DNA of 64,000 nucleotides, taken from Azospirillum oryzae. GTDB taxonomy: Bacteria; Pseudomonadota; Alphaproteobacteria; Azospirillales; Azospirillaceae. Numbering within the stretch: position 1 is the first letter of the stretch; the number at the start of each line of letters is the position of its first letter. The notes under the pieces were generated by a model. It ran no database searches and was not told the origin of the DNA. It saw only the letters and a list, made by a program, of their open reading frames with translations. Made by a program: the position numbers and the translations under genes. Shown piece by piece: positions 33,655-42,144 of this stretch. Where the stretch lies: NCBI RefSeq assembly GCF_900177515.1, contig NZ_FXAK01000009.1:248001-312000 (forward strand). The letters are read 5' to 3'.

Positions 33655-33801
33655 ATGACGACGCGTTCCTATCCCAGTTTTTCCGGCTACCGCTACCCCG
33701 CCGAGGTCATCATGACCGCAGTGTGGCTGTACCATCGCTACCCTCTGAGCCTTCGGATGGTCGAGGAGATGCTGGCGGCGCGCGGCATCACGGTGAGCTA
33801 G
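33655..33801 (+). pseudogene. IS6-family transposase stub
   Basis: 48 codons matching the N-terminus of IS6/IS26-type transposases: FSGYRYPAEVIMTAVWLYHR, then LSLRMVEEMLAARGITVS. The protein should continue with YETVRRW but stops at once; the rest of this DDE transposase is gone. The break lies about 20 bp before the terminal repeat of the next IS, so that insertion or an accompanying deletion probably truncated it. Confidence 0.75.
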
Positions 33802-36563
33802 AGGAGAGCGCGATAGGTGTTTTCGACTTTGCGCATTTGGGGACACTTGTCCTGTCCTGCGCGGGCGTCGCAATACCGTCGGCGAAAGGTTGTTGGCTGG
33901 TCAACGTCCGACGATACCGCAGGTGCCCCATGCCACGCCCAGCCGTCTCTCTTCCCCAAACCTTCGTAGCTTGGCTGTGGCCCTATCTGGATGCATTTTC
34001 GGGGCGCACCCGCTCTACGGTGGCGGCGCTCGCGGTCGGTGCGGTGCTGGCGGTTGGTCCCCGCACCGTGGCCAACCTGCTCCGCGCCCTCGGCTTGGCG
34101 GACGATCCCGGCTTCGCCGCTTTTCACCGCGTACTCAACCGGAATCGCTGGTCGGGGCTGAAGCTCGCACGCACCCTGCTGAACGCCCTGGTCAACGCCT
34201 TCGTCCCGGACGGCCCGATCGTCATCGGTGTCGACCATACTCTTGAACGGCGCAGGGGAGCCCGTGTTCGCCCAGCAAGCCATTGCTTCGACTCCGTCCG
34301 GTCCTCGACGGAGCAGACGGTCACCAGCCGCGGATTGCGCTGGATGACCGCCATGCTGCTGGTCGAGGTTCCGTTCGCCGGCCGTATCTGGGGGCTGCCG
34401 GTGCTGAGCGCGCTGGTGCCGAGCCGCGCCTGGTGCGAGGCACAGGGCCGGCACTATCGGCCGACCACCGTCTGGGCACGGGGCATCCTGCTGCGTCTCC
34501 ACCGCTGGCTGCCGGATCGCCTGCTGGTCGCCGTCATGGATGGCGAATTCGCCGCACTGACCCTGCTCGACGCCGTCAGCCCGCACATGGTCGCGATCAC
34601 TCGGCTGCGCCTGGATGCCCGCCTGTTCGATCCGCCACCAGACCCGCCCTTGACCTTGCGGCAGATAATGAAAGGCGCCCGCCAACCCAGCTTGCGGGCC
34701 CGTCTGACCGACAAGGTTGCCGTCTGGCACCGGGCGGCTCAACCAAGCCGAACCCGGTGGCGCCCCGGCGGCTGGATCGACTATGCCTCCGGAACGGCGC
34801 TGTGGCACCACCAGGGCAAGCCGATCGTGCCCATCCTCTGGGTGATGGTGCGCTATCCCGATGGCCGGCGCGATCCGGAAGCTTTTCTGTGCACCGACCT
34901 GTCGGTGTCGCCACGCACCGTCCTGGAATGGTTTAACCGCCGCTGGGCAATGGAAATAGTCTTTACGCAATAAGCAAAAGCGGACGTGCTCGCTGTCGGG
35001 GCTGGTGGGCAGCACATAGCGGATTTCGATGTCGGCATCGGTGACGACGACGCGGTCGATCAGCAGCATCACCAGCTGCCGGCGCTGTTCGAAAGTGGCC
35101 CCTGCAAGCCCATGCTGCACGCGCATGCGGAACGCCTCCAGTGAAGTCGCCACGCCGGCAAGGTGTTGCTGGCGCTCCGCGTCGTTGCGCAGCAGTTCCT
35201 CCTGGCCGGCCAGGGCGTGCATGCGCTGCTCGAGGTCGCGCCGCCGCCGCTCATACTCATCGAGTGGGATGACCGCCCGCAGATAGGCGTCGGTAAGCCG
35301 CTCGACTTGCTGGCCGAGATGCCCTTGGGCTCGGCGCAGCGTCTCGCGACGGGCCAGCAGTTCCTGGGGCAGCCACGCCCCGCCGTGGGCACGCGCGACG
35401 GCCGCGGCGAGAGGCTCCGGCTCCCCCATCAGGGCGCACAGATCGGTCCAAACCAATTCGTCGAGTTGGCCTGCGGGGATATGGCGTGCCGGGCAGCCTG
35501 TGGCCCGGTGGGAATAGACGCTGTGTGCTTTGCCGTTGCAGAGGTAGTAGAAGTTCCGTCCGTTGGCCGCACGCGCGGTGCAGGCAAGACCGCAATGCCC
35601 GCAGCTCACCAGCGCGCGCAGAAGGTACTGATGAACGGTGTTGTTGCGCCGCGAGAAGGCGCGGTTGGTCGCCAACTTCGCCTGTACTTCGTCGAAGTGC
35701 GTTTGGCTCACCACGGCGGGCACCTGCCCGACCAGAAGCCACGTGTCGGCCGGTTGCGGCACCGCCGTGCCGTGCGGCCGGCCCAGCGGATGCGTGGCCG
35801 AGCGGCGGTGCGTGGGCGAGCGATAATGGGTGCGTTGCGCATAGACCTGCCCCGTGTAAGTCGGGTTGCGCAGGATTCCCCGGATCGTCGGGCATGACCA
35901 ACGTGGCTTGCCCGAGGGAGTGGGCACGCCGCGCGCATTGAGATGCAAGGCGAGCTGCATCAGCGAGGTGCCCGGTTCGCGGTACATGGCGAACAGCTCG
36001 GCCACAACGGCGACCTCGGCCGGATCTGTTGTGACGCCATGCGGGTCACGCGGTCGATCCGGATCCATGCGATAGCCGTAGGGTGCATACGTCCAGGGCA
36101 GCAGCAGGCCGGCGCGCAGCTTGGCCAGCCGGCCGCGCCGCATACGCTCGGCAATCAGCGTCCGCTCGTATTCGGCCACCGCTCCCCGGATTTGCAGCAG
36201 CAAATGGTCATGCGGGTCGTCGCTCATCGGCCGGTCCAGGAACTCAGCGGCGCAGCCAAGACGCGCCCATTCCTCCAACAGCACCATCTGGTGCACGTAA
36301 TTGCGCGCCAGCCGGTCCGGCGCGGTGACGAGCACACGGTCACACTCGCGGCTCTTCACGGCATCGCGCAGACGATCGAGCCCTGGACGCGCCAATGTGG
36401 CCCCGCTGTAGCCATCGTCGCGGAACACATGGGCTGGGTCGAGAACCCAGCCCTCAGCCGTGTTCGCGTGCACATGCGCCCTCAGACGCTCGAGTTGCTG
36501 CTCAATGGTCTGGTGGTCGACTTGGTGGCTGGTCGACACACGGCCGTAGATCGCTACCCGCAT
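33798..36563 (-). CDS. Large serine recombinase (C-terminus runs into host IS)
   Basis: Site-specific serine recombinase. Resolvase domain at the N-terminus (VAIYGRVSTS, nucleophile Ser10; then TAPDRLARNY and AERMRRGRLAKL), Recombinase domain (about 170-290, with WSCPTIRGILRNPTYTG), zinc ribbon (CGHCGLAC and a later GCPARH) and a coiled coil. The ATG at 36563 has GGAGG six bases upstream. Within the element it encodes about 536 residues, a plausible full length, but has no stop there. The frame crosses the junction at 34954 and continues antisense to the transposase to 33798, 921 codons in all. The last 385 or so residues are therefore probably non-native. The enzyme presumably made the present insertion. 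Confidence 0.8.
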   Translation of the reverse strand: MRVAIYGRVSTSHQVDHQTIEQQLERLRAHVHANTAEGWVLDPAHVFRDDGYSGATLARPGLDRLRDAVKSRECDRVLVTAPDRLARNYVHQMVLLEEWARLGCAAEFLDRPMSDDPHDHLLLQIRGAVAEYERTLIAERMRRGRLAKLRAGLLLPWTYAPYGYRMDPDRPRDPHGVTTDPAEVAVVAELFAMYREPGTSLMQLALHLNARGVPTPSGKPRWSCPTIRGILRNPTYTGQVYAQRTHYRSPTHRRSATHPLGRPHGTAVPQPADTWLLVGQVPAVVSQTHFDEVQAKLATNRAFSRRNNTVHQYLLRALVSCGHCGLACTARAANGRNFYYLCNGKAHSVYSHRATGCPARHIPAGQLDELVWTDLCALMGEPEPLAAAVARAHGGAWLPQELLARRETLRRAQGHLGQQVERLTDAYLRAVIPLDEYERRRRDLEQRMHALAGQEELLRNDAERQQHLAGVATSLEAFRMRVQHGLAGATFEQRRQLVMLLIDRVVVTDADIEIRYVLPTSPDSEHVRFCLLRKDYFHCPAAVKPFQDGAWRHRQVGAQKSFRIAPAIGIAHHHPEDGHDRLALVVPQRRSGGIVDPAAGAPPGSAWLSRPVPDGNLVGQTGPQAGLAGAFHYLPQGQGRVWWRIEQAGIQAQPSDRDHVRADGVEQGQCGEFAIHDGDQQAIRQPAVETQQDAPCPDGGRPIVPALCLAPGAARHQRAQHRQPPDTAGERNLDQQHGGHPAQSAAGDRLLRRGPDGVEAMACWANTGSPAPFKSMVDTDDDRAVRDEGVDQGVQQGACELQPRPAIPVEYAVKSGEAGIVRQAEGAEQVGHGAGTNRQHRTDRERRHRRAGAPRKCIQIGPQPSYEGLGKRDGWAWHGAPAVSSDVDQPTTFRRRYCDARAGQDKCPQMRKVENTYRALL
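33822..33838 (+). repeat. IS701-like left terminal inverted repeat
   Basis: TTCGACTTTGCGCATTT, 17 bp, exact complement of 37265-37281. It lies about 90 bp upstream of the transposase start. Confidence 0.75.
33930..34954 (+). pseudogene. IS701-like transposase, 5' part
   Basis: Encodes about the first 341 residues of a DDE transposase: GVDHTLERRRGARV (first Asp region), LVAVMDGEFAALTLL (second Asp region), and ending RRWAME at the insertion point. ATG at 33930 with AGGTG upstream. Joining base 34954 to 36871 restores the frame as WAME-TTYEESRAHLGIETQ, giving a protein of about 451 residues. As it stands the frame reads a few foreign codons and stops at 34973, so the enzyme is inactive. Confidence 0.85.
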
Positions 36564-36870
36564 GACACACCTCCGGCAGGATTGGGGACGCCGGCGCCGA
36601 CGTCGGCGCGGTCGTAGTCGTCGCCCACTGCAGGAGGAGCCGGTAGGCCCGGTCCCAGCGCTGCTGCCCGCTGGGCAGCGACACACCGGTGCGCCGGACA
36701 TTCCAAGGACGCTGCCTTTGCCGCTGCATCCGTCCCTCCCTGGTGAGTGACCTCACCGAAGAGTTGGGACACGCCGGCTTCCCGTAGCCTACCCCGTGCG
36801 CGCGGCCAGCTCAGCTGAAGCCGCTCCGTGCGCGTCAGGCAAAACTTGTCATTTGTGATTAGACCATTGA
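34955..36870 (-). mobile_element. Large-serine-recombinase element inserted in the IS transposase
   Basis: A 1.9-kb insertion between the two transposase halves. The only bases shared by both junctions in register are GA (34953-34954 and 36869-36870), as expected of the 2-bp crossover core of large serine recombinases. The element carries the recombinase and a small overlapping gene, both on the minus strand. No other cargo is visible. Confidence 0.8.
36502..36729 (-). CDS. Small protein overlapping the recombinase start
   Basis: Frame of 75 codons beginning MQRQRQRPWNVRRTG and ending PPSRPPDH, overlapping the recombinase start by 62 bp in another frame. Small genes of this appearance, with an RRTG-x-W-DRAY-x-LL-x-W pattern, are familiar to me upstream of such recombinases. 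GGGAGGGACGG precedes the ATG. Function unknown; perhaps a recombination accessory or merely a coupling leader. Confidence 0.5.
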   Translation of the reverse strand: MQRQRQRPWNVRRTGVSLPSGQQRWDRAYRLLLQWATTTTAPTSAPASPILPEVCHAGSDLRPCVDQPPSRPPDH

Positions 36871-37201
36871 GACGACGTATGAGGAGAGCCGTGCTCATCT
36901 CGGCATCGAGACCCAGCGACAGTGGGCAGACCCGGCGGTATTCCGCACCGCCCCACTGCTGTTCGGGCTTTACTCGTTGATCACGCTGTACGTCCATCAG
37001 AATGCCGGCCGCCTCGCTCTGTCGCCCCGGCGCGCCATCTGGTATCCGAAACCAGCGCCGACTTTCGCCGATGCCTTGGCCCGTCTGCGCCAGCACCTGT
37101 GGTTCGAACAGGCCGCCATGTCGCCCGCTGAAGGCGACATGCTCAGATCGCCGCCATCGTTCCTTCGACGGCTCGTTGACGTCGCCTGCTACGCGCCGTA
37201 A
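36871..37201 (+). pseudogene. IS701-like transposase, 3' part
   Basis: Encodes the C-terminal 109 residues: TTYEESRAHLGIETQRQW (the catalytic Glu region of the DDE triad), then FGLYSLITLYVH and a stop at 37199. In frame with the 5' part ending at 34954 once the recombinase element is removed. No start of its own. Confidence 0.85.
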
Positions 37202-37264
37202 TCCCCGTCACCCCGCACCATTGCTGAACTTGTGAACCGCCTCCTAACCGAGACGGCAGTCCTG

Positions 37265-37281
37265 AAATGCGCAAAGTCGAA
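37265..37281 (-). repeat. IS701-like right terminal inverted repeat
   Basis: Complement of the left end, 64 bp after the transposase stop. The 230 bp from the stop to the next gene otherwise hold nothing recognisable. Confidence 0.75.
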
Positions 37282-37434
37282 TTCATCTTTTGTTAACAGG
37301 CCAGCACCGAGCATGTTTGTACGCCCACAGTTGCCCCGGCTGCCTATCTGGCCCAACAGTTGAGAGCGCGCCCGGTTCATGCAATCGATGCATCCAGCCA
37401 CAATTCCGGCTGCGGACAGCGCAAGGGTCGCGCG

Positions 37435-39576
37435 GTGACCGGCAGGCACCTCAACGGCGGGCTGCGCGTCGCGCTGTTCGAACCTTTCGCCACAGACGCC
37501 GAGTGGGCCGAACGCGAACTGTCCTTGCGCATGCTGTCTGCCTTGGGCGCCAAGGGCTGGGAAGCCGCCATCGTCCACCGCACGGCGGAGATCGAGGCCT
37601 TCGACCCCGATCTGGTCGTGTCGCTGCATCCGCAGGTTACCCCGAAGCTGACCGGGCACCTGACCATGGCGTGCGACTGGAACCCGCCACAGCTTCACGC
37701 CTCACACCGGTTCTTCGCCCAGAACGAGCGGTCCTATGACGGCTGGCTCACCGCCAACGAGGGGATGCGGCGGCGGATGGCCGACCTGTTCTGGCCGACC
37801 GCGCGCCCGCTGCTGACCGCGCCCATGTATCCCAGTTCTCCCGCACTGGCGCTAGAGCCGAGGCTGGGTCCGAACAGCCGGCTGTTCTACATCGGCTCCA
37901 ACTGGGACGGCAGGCGCTTCCCGCTGATGCTGAGCATATTGGCGCAAGCGGGCGTGCTGGCGCTGCACGGCCGCCGCGACCGCTGGGAGTATCTGGCCGA
38001 TGCCTTCACTGGCGAATTGCCGTTCGACGGGCATTCGGTGATCGGGCGCGCCAACACCTGCGGGATGGGGCTGTGCCTGCATCTGCAGCCGCATGTCGAA
38101 ACCGGCATCCCGAACATGCGCATCTTCGAACTGTCGGCGGCCGGAGCGCTGACCATCGCCGGCCACCATCCCTTCATCATGGACGCGTTCGGCGACAGCG
38201 TCCTCTATGTCAACACGACCGCCGGCGAATTGGAAACCGCCGAGCAGATCCTCGCCCATGTCGCCTGGGCACGGGCCAACCCGGCGCGCGGACGGGCGAT
38301 GGCGCGCGATGCGCAGGCGATCTTCCTGGAGAAATTCAGCCTCGAGGTGCTGTTCGACCCCCTCCCCGACCTCATCGCGGAGGCGCGGCCGAGGCTTGGC
38401 CTGACGCCCGCCCCTAACTGCGCGCCGCAGACTCCCGTCGATCTGGTGCTGCCGGTGTATGAGGGCGGGTGGGACGACGCCCTGCAGCGGCTGGAGGCGG
38501 TGGCCGGGCAGACGGCCGGCCCCGTCGGCGTGGTGCTCGTCCTGCCGGACGGCATGCGGGAGACCGTGCCGGACAGGCTGGTCCGCCAGCTTGCCTCCCT
38601 GCGCGTCCTGCGCATGGAAGCGGCAGGGCCGTCTGGCTCCCGCCTGTGGGCCGGGCTGCGGGCCGCGGAGGCCGGGTGGGTCGGCATCCTGCCGCCCGGG
38701 GCGCGACCCTTTCCCAACCACGTCGCAACGCTGCTGGCCGCGGCGCAGGACCTTGGCGTGGACGCCGTTTATGGCGGGGCGCTCCAGCCGATGCTGCCGG
38801 AGGAGATGGTAGAGTTGTACCAGGCGGAACTGCGGCCGACCGCCATCGGCTTCGACGCGATCGACGCCGCCAGCCCGGCATCCACCGCGGCCACCCTGCA
38901 TCCGGCAAGCCTGCTGGTGCGGCGGGAGCGACTGGCCGCCATCCTGCGCCGCGACCCGGAGCTGGGCGGCGCGGCGGCCGCCTTCCTGGCCCATCGGGTC
39001 GCCGCGCAGGCACCCCTGGGATGCAGCGGCCTGCTCACCATGCGCGCCGCCGACCGGGCGGATACCGGGCTGGCCGAAGAGCATGAGCGGCTTTCCCGCC
39101 TGACCGCCCTCATTCCCGCTCCGTCCGCCACCGCCGCACCGTCACCGCCTCCGGAGCAGGTGACCTGCTACTTCGACTTCGATCCGCAATTCGCCGCGCG
39201 GCTGCCTCGCCTGTCCCGGGATTCGGATTTCGCGGCCCTTCCCGGTGACCGGCCCATCTATCTCTACGGCGCGTCGCGCGGCGGGCGCATCCTGCAGATG
39301 GCGCTCGGCAAATGGGAAAACCTGACGCTGGCCGGCTTTCTGGACGGGATGCGCAAGGGAAGGGCATGGGACCTGACCGTGACGACACCGGAGGCCGTCG
39401 CCGACGCGCTCCGCGATGCCACCGTCATCATCTCCAGCCAATATGTCACGGAGATCGCCAAGCGCCTGCTGCGGGTCGGCATCGCCGATCCCTACAACGC
39501 CTACCCGTTCATCGTGCGGCACATCCGGTCGGAGGCGTCGCGAAGGCTGCGGGACGCCCCGGCGCAGTCGGCCTGA
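37435..39576 (+). CDS. Large glycosyltransferase with CgeB-like and GT-A-like regions
   Basis: Protein of 713 residues. Residues 1-325 resemble CgeB/DUF3880-type GT-B glycosyltransferases (RLFYIGSNWDGRR, then NMRIFELSAAGALTIAGHHPF, the nucleotide-sugar half). Residues 340-560 start VDLVLPVYEGGWDDAL like a family 2 transferase but show no clear DxD. Residues 600-713 begin YLYGASRGGRILQMAL, a Rossmann-like sugar-modification domain. GTG at 37435 chosen because AAGGG precedes it; the frame is open from a TTG at 37360. First gene of the glycan cluster. Confidence 0.75.
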   Translation: MTGRHLNGGLRVALFEPFATDAEWAERELSLRMLSALGAKGWEAAIVHRTAEIEAFDPDLVVSLHPQVTPKLTGHLTMACDWNPPQLHASHRFFAQNERSYDGWLTANEGMRRRMADLFWPTARPLLTAPMYPSSPALALEPRLGPNSRLFYIGSNWDGRRFPLMLSILAQAGVLALHGRRDRWEYLADAFTGELPFDGHSVIGRANTCGMGLCLHLQPHVETGIPNMRIFELSAAGALTIAGHHPFIMDAFGDSVLYVNTTAGELETAEQILAHVAWARANPARGRAMARDAQAIFLEKFSLEVLFDPLPDLIAEARPRLGLTPAPNCAPQTPVDLVLPVYEGGWDDALQRLEAVAGQTAGPVGVVLVLPDGMRETVPDRLVRQLASLRVLRMEAAGPSGSRLWAGLRAAEAGWVGILPPGARPFPNHVATLLAAAQDLGVDAVYGGALQPMLPEEMVELYQAELRPTAIGFDAIDAASPASTAATLHPASLLVRRERLAAILRRDPELGGAAAAFLAHRVAAQAPLGCSGLLTMRAADRADTGLAEEHERLSRLTALIPAPSATAAPSPPPEQVTCYFDFDPQFAARLPRLSRDSDFAALPGDRPIYLYGASRGGRILQMALGKWENLTLAGFLDGMRKGRAWDLTVTTPEAVADALRDATVIISSQYVTEIAKRLLRVGIADPYNAYPFIVRHIRSEASRRLRDAPAQSA

Positions 39577-39612
39577 AGGATCGGACCGCAGAGACCAGGG
39601 AGGAGTCCGAGC

Positions 39613-40908
39613 ATGCGTGTCGGTGTCTACCGAGGATTTCCCGCCTCAGCCGGGGGCGGCTTCCAGTACGAGGCGTCGCTGCTCGACGCCCTGTCGGACC
39701 TGACCCCGCATGTCCCCTACGATCTGGTCTGCGTCAATCCCGCTGTCGAAAGCCTGCGCGGGATCCTGCAGTCCCGGCGTCTCCACTATGGCCGGATGCC
39801 GATCCTGCCGCTGGGCGACTTGGACATCCAGCAGGGGCCGCCCGAATCCTACCTGTCCACCGATGGCGAGGGCGGGCAACCGCCGCCGCCGGACGACATC
39901 GTGCTGAACACCGCCATGGGACAGGCCCTGCGCGAGGAGGAGATCGACCTTCTGCTCACCCTCCACCCGTCGCTGGTCGGGCCGGAGGTGCTGGTCCCCT
40001 TCATCGTGCCGATCCACGACCTGCAGCACCGCCTCCAGCCGGAGTTTCCCGAGGTCAGCGCCGACGGGATCGCCGCCCTGCGGGAGCACGCCTACCGGAC
40101 GATCTGCCGCTACGCCACCCTGGTCCTGGTCGATTCGGAGGCGGGCCGGCAGGACGTGCTCCGCTTCTACGGCGACCTGATCGACGGCGACCGCATCCGG
40201 GTGCTGCCCTTCTTTCCGCCGGTCCGCCGCTCCCGCCCGCCGACGGAGAGGGACCTTGCCAGGGTACGGACGCGGTACGGTCTGCCGAAGCGCTATTATT
40301 TCTATCCGGCGCAGTTCTGGATGCATAAGAACCACCGCCTTATCGTGGAGGCGCTCGCCCGTCTTGCGGATGATGGCGACGAAGCCGTCAGGGTGGTGTT
40401 CGCCGGAAGCTACACGGAGAAATGGCGGGCGCGGAATTTCATCGAGGTGATGGCCCTGGCGGACAGGCTGGGGGTGCGCGACCGCGTCCATTATCTGGGC
40501 TTTGTGCCCGACCGCGACATGGCGGCGCTCTACACCCTGTCGGCCGGGCTGGTCATGCCGACCTTCTTCGGTCCGACCAACATGCCGCCGCTGGAGGCCT
40601 GGAGCTTCGGCCGGCCGGTCATCGTCAGCGATCTGCCCAGCATCCGCGACCAACTCGGCGACGGCGCCCTCTACATCGATCCGCGCGATGCGGCCAGTCT
40701 GGCCGACGCCATGGGCAGGCTGTGGCATGACGACGCCTTGGCCGCCAGTCTGGCCGGCAACGGCGCCCGCCGCCTCGACAGCTACCGGCACGAGGATTTC
40801 CTGGCGCTCCTGCGGGGGATCCTGGACGAGGCGGTGGACCGCGTCCGCACCGGCCGCACCCCCGCCTACGCGATCGCATGGCCGCAAGAGGCTGGGGGAG
40901 TGTACTGA
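39613..40908 (+). CDS. Glycosyltransferase family 4
   Basis: GT-B glycosyltransferase of 431 residues. N-terminal acceptor half begins MRVGVYRGFPASAGGGFQYE; the donor half has YPAQFWMHKNHRLIVEAL and the family-4 motif GPTNMPPLEAWSFGRPVIVSD with the conserved Glu that binds the nucleotide sugar. Cytoplasmic, no membrane segments. Overlaps the next gene by one base (TGATG). Sugar and acceptor unknown; the neighbours suggest a surface glycan. Confidence 0.9.
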   Translation: MRVGVYRGFPASAGGGFQYEASLLDALSDLTPHVPYDLVCVNPAVESLRGILQSRRLHYGRMPILPLGDLDIQQGPPESYLSTDGEGGQPPPPDDIVLNTAMGQALREEEIDLLLTLHPSLVGPEVLVPFIVPIHDLQHRLQPEFPEVSADGIAALREHAYRTICRYATLVLVDSEAGRQDVLRFYGDLIDGDRIRVLPFFPPVRRSRPPTERDLARVRTRYGLPKRYYFYPAQFWMHKNHRLIVEALARLADDGDEAVRVVFAGSYTEKWRARNFIEVMALADRLGVRDRVHYLGFVPDRDMAALYTLSAGLVMPTFFGPTNMPPLEAWSFGRPVIVSDLPSIRDQLGDGALYIDPRDAASLADAMGRLWHDDALAASLAGNGARRLDSYRHEDFLALLRGILDEAVDRVRTGRTPAYAIAWPQEAGGVY

Positions 40909-41681
40909 TGGGCCTGTTCAGCGGCATTTACGACGACCATGCCGCCGCCCGGCCGGGAATTCAGACCTACGACGACCCGCGGGTGGTGGCGAGGCTGGTG
41001 GAGGCGCGGTCTGCCTTCCGTTGGGACGGGGTGCTCACCCCCCTGTTCCAGCAGCTTGCCGCGGCACTTCTCGCCGCTGCGATGCGCGGGGGAGGCTTCG
41101 ACGGCCGGCTGAGCGTCTGCGACTTCGGTGGCGGGCTGGGAAACGGGCATGCCGTGCTGTCCGCCATTCTGGGCGAGGCCGTCCGGCTGGACTGGGACGT
41201 GGTGGAAACTCCGGCCCTGGCGCAGGCCGGCAATGCACGGTTCGCCGGCGACGGCTTGCGCTTCCATGACAGGCTCGACGCCCTGGAGGGCCGGGAGCAC
41301 GACCTGATCCTGATTTCGGGCGTGCTGCAATATCTGCCCGATCCGGAAGCGGCCTTCGCCCGGCTGGCGCGCCGGCCGCACCGCCATATGGTGATGAACC
41401 GCTTTCCCGTCCGGCAGGCGGCGGAGCCGGTGACGGCCGACCTCTGCACGGTGCAGGATCTGGGGCTGATCCAGGTCGGGGTGTCGGTGCCGCACTGGTG
41501 CTTTTCCGAAGAGCGTTGGCTTCGCATCATCAGCGCCACGCACAGCACCGTCATGCGCTGGGCCGACGGTTTTGACGGGCGGCACGGGTTGGACGACGGC
41601 AGCGAGGTGTCGTTCATTGGAATGCTGCTATCCCGCCGCTCCTCCCCCATCTCCGCCCCCGCCCCGATGTCGCCGCCATGA
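40908..41681 (+). CDS. SAM-dependent methyltransferase, TIGR04325-like
   Basis: Protein of 257 residues. The SAM-binding loop is VCDFGGGLGNGHAV near 64-77 and the acidic second strand is DWDVVETPALAQAG. ISGVLQYLPDPEAAFARLA follows, as in glycan-cluster methyltransferases of the TIGR04325 type. The start overlaps the stop of the upstream glycosyltransferase and the end overlaps the cupin gene by 4 bp, so all three are coupled. Probably O-methylates a sugar or tailors a precursor. Confidence 0.8.
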   Translation: MGLFSGIYDDHAAARPGIQTYDDPRVVARLVEARSAFRWDGVLTPLFQQLAAALLAAAMRGGGFDGRLSVCDFGGGLGNGHAVLSAILGEAVRLDWDVVETPALAQAGNARFAGDGLRFHDRLDALEGREHDLILISGVLQYLPDPEAAFARLARRPHRHMVMNRFPVRQAAEPVTADLCTVQDLGLIQVGVSVPHWCFSEERWLRIISATHSTVMRWADGFDGRHGLDDGSEVSFIGMLLSRRSSPISAPAPMSPP

Positions 41682-42109
41682 TCGAGACCATCGACCATGA
41701 CGGCCGCACCCTGGCGATCATCATCCGCGCCGAATTCCGCGAACCGGGCATCACCTTCTTCACGCCGCCCAGCTTCTCGCAGCAGCTGGCCTTCATGCGC
41801 CACCCCGCGGGAAAAACGATCGCGGCGCACCTGCACAACCCGGTGCATCGGCAGGTCGATTACACCCAGGAGGTCCTGCTGATCCGGCGCGGGCTTCTGC
41901 GGGTCGATTTCTACGACGGCGGCCGGACCTATCTGCACAGCCGGCTTCTGCGGGCCGGCGACGTCATTCTTCTCGCGTCGGGCGGACACGGTTTCCAGGT
42001 GATCGAGGAGGTCGAGATGGTCGAGGTCAAGCAAGGCCCCTTCGCCGGGGGCGCCGACAAGAGCTGCTTCGAGGGAGCCTGTCCCGAGCGCATCGTGATG
42101 GTACAGTGA
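41678..42109 (+). CDS. Cupin-fold protein
   Basis: Single-domain protein of 143 residues with a cupin pattern: a first motif around HLHNPVHRQVDYTQEVLLIRRG and a second around LLRAGDVILLASGGHGF. It resembles WbuC-like proteins of O-antigen clusters, which lack a firmly assigned reaction. It sits between a methyltransferase and a sugar aminotransferase. Possible roles are sugar epimerase/isomerase or lyase; the sequence does not decide. Confidence 0.75.
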   Translation: MIETIDHDGRTLAIIIRAEFREPGITFFTPPSFSQQLAFMRHPAGKTIAAHLHNPVHRQVDYTQEVLLIRRGLLRVDFYDGGRTYLHSRLLRAGDVILLASGGHGFQVIEEVEMVEVKQGPFAGGADKSCFEGACPERIVMVQ

Positions 42110-42144
42110 GCGCCGCCGGCCGGCAGGGAAAGGACAGGTCTCCC

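Larger units (their letters stand above)
33822..37281 (+). mobile_element. IS701/IS4-like insertion sequence, interrupted by a serine-recombinase element
   Basis: Bounded by a 17-bp inverted repeat (TTCGACTTTGCGCATTT at 33822-33838 and its complement at 37265-37281; the similarity continues as GGGGAC versus CAGGAC). Without the 1.9-kb insertion it is about 1.54 kb, a normal size for the group, with one transposase gene in two parts. Target duplications could not be recognised. Confidence 0.75.

Noticed and set aside
36554..37096. Minus-strand 180-codon frame across the recombinase element right end
   Set aside because: Runs across the insertion junction and antisense to the transposase 3' part; not a gene in the present arrangement, although part of it would extend the recombinase frame in a circular form.
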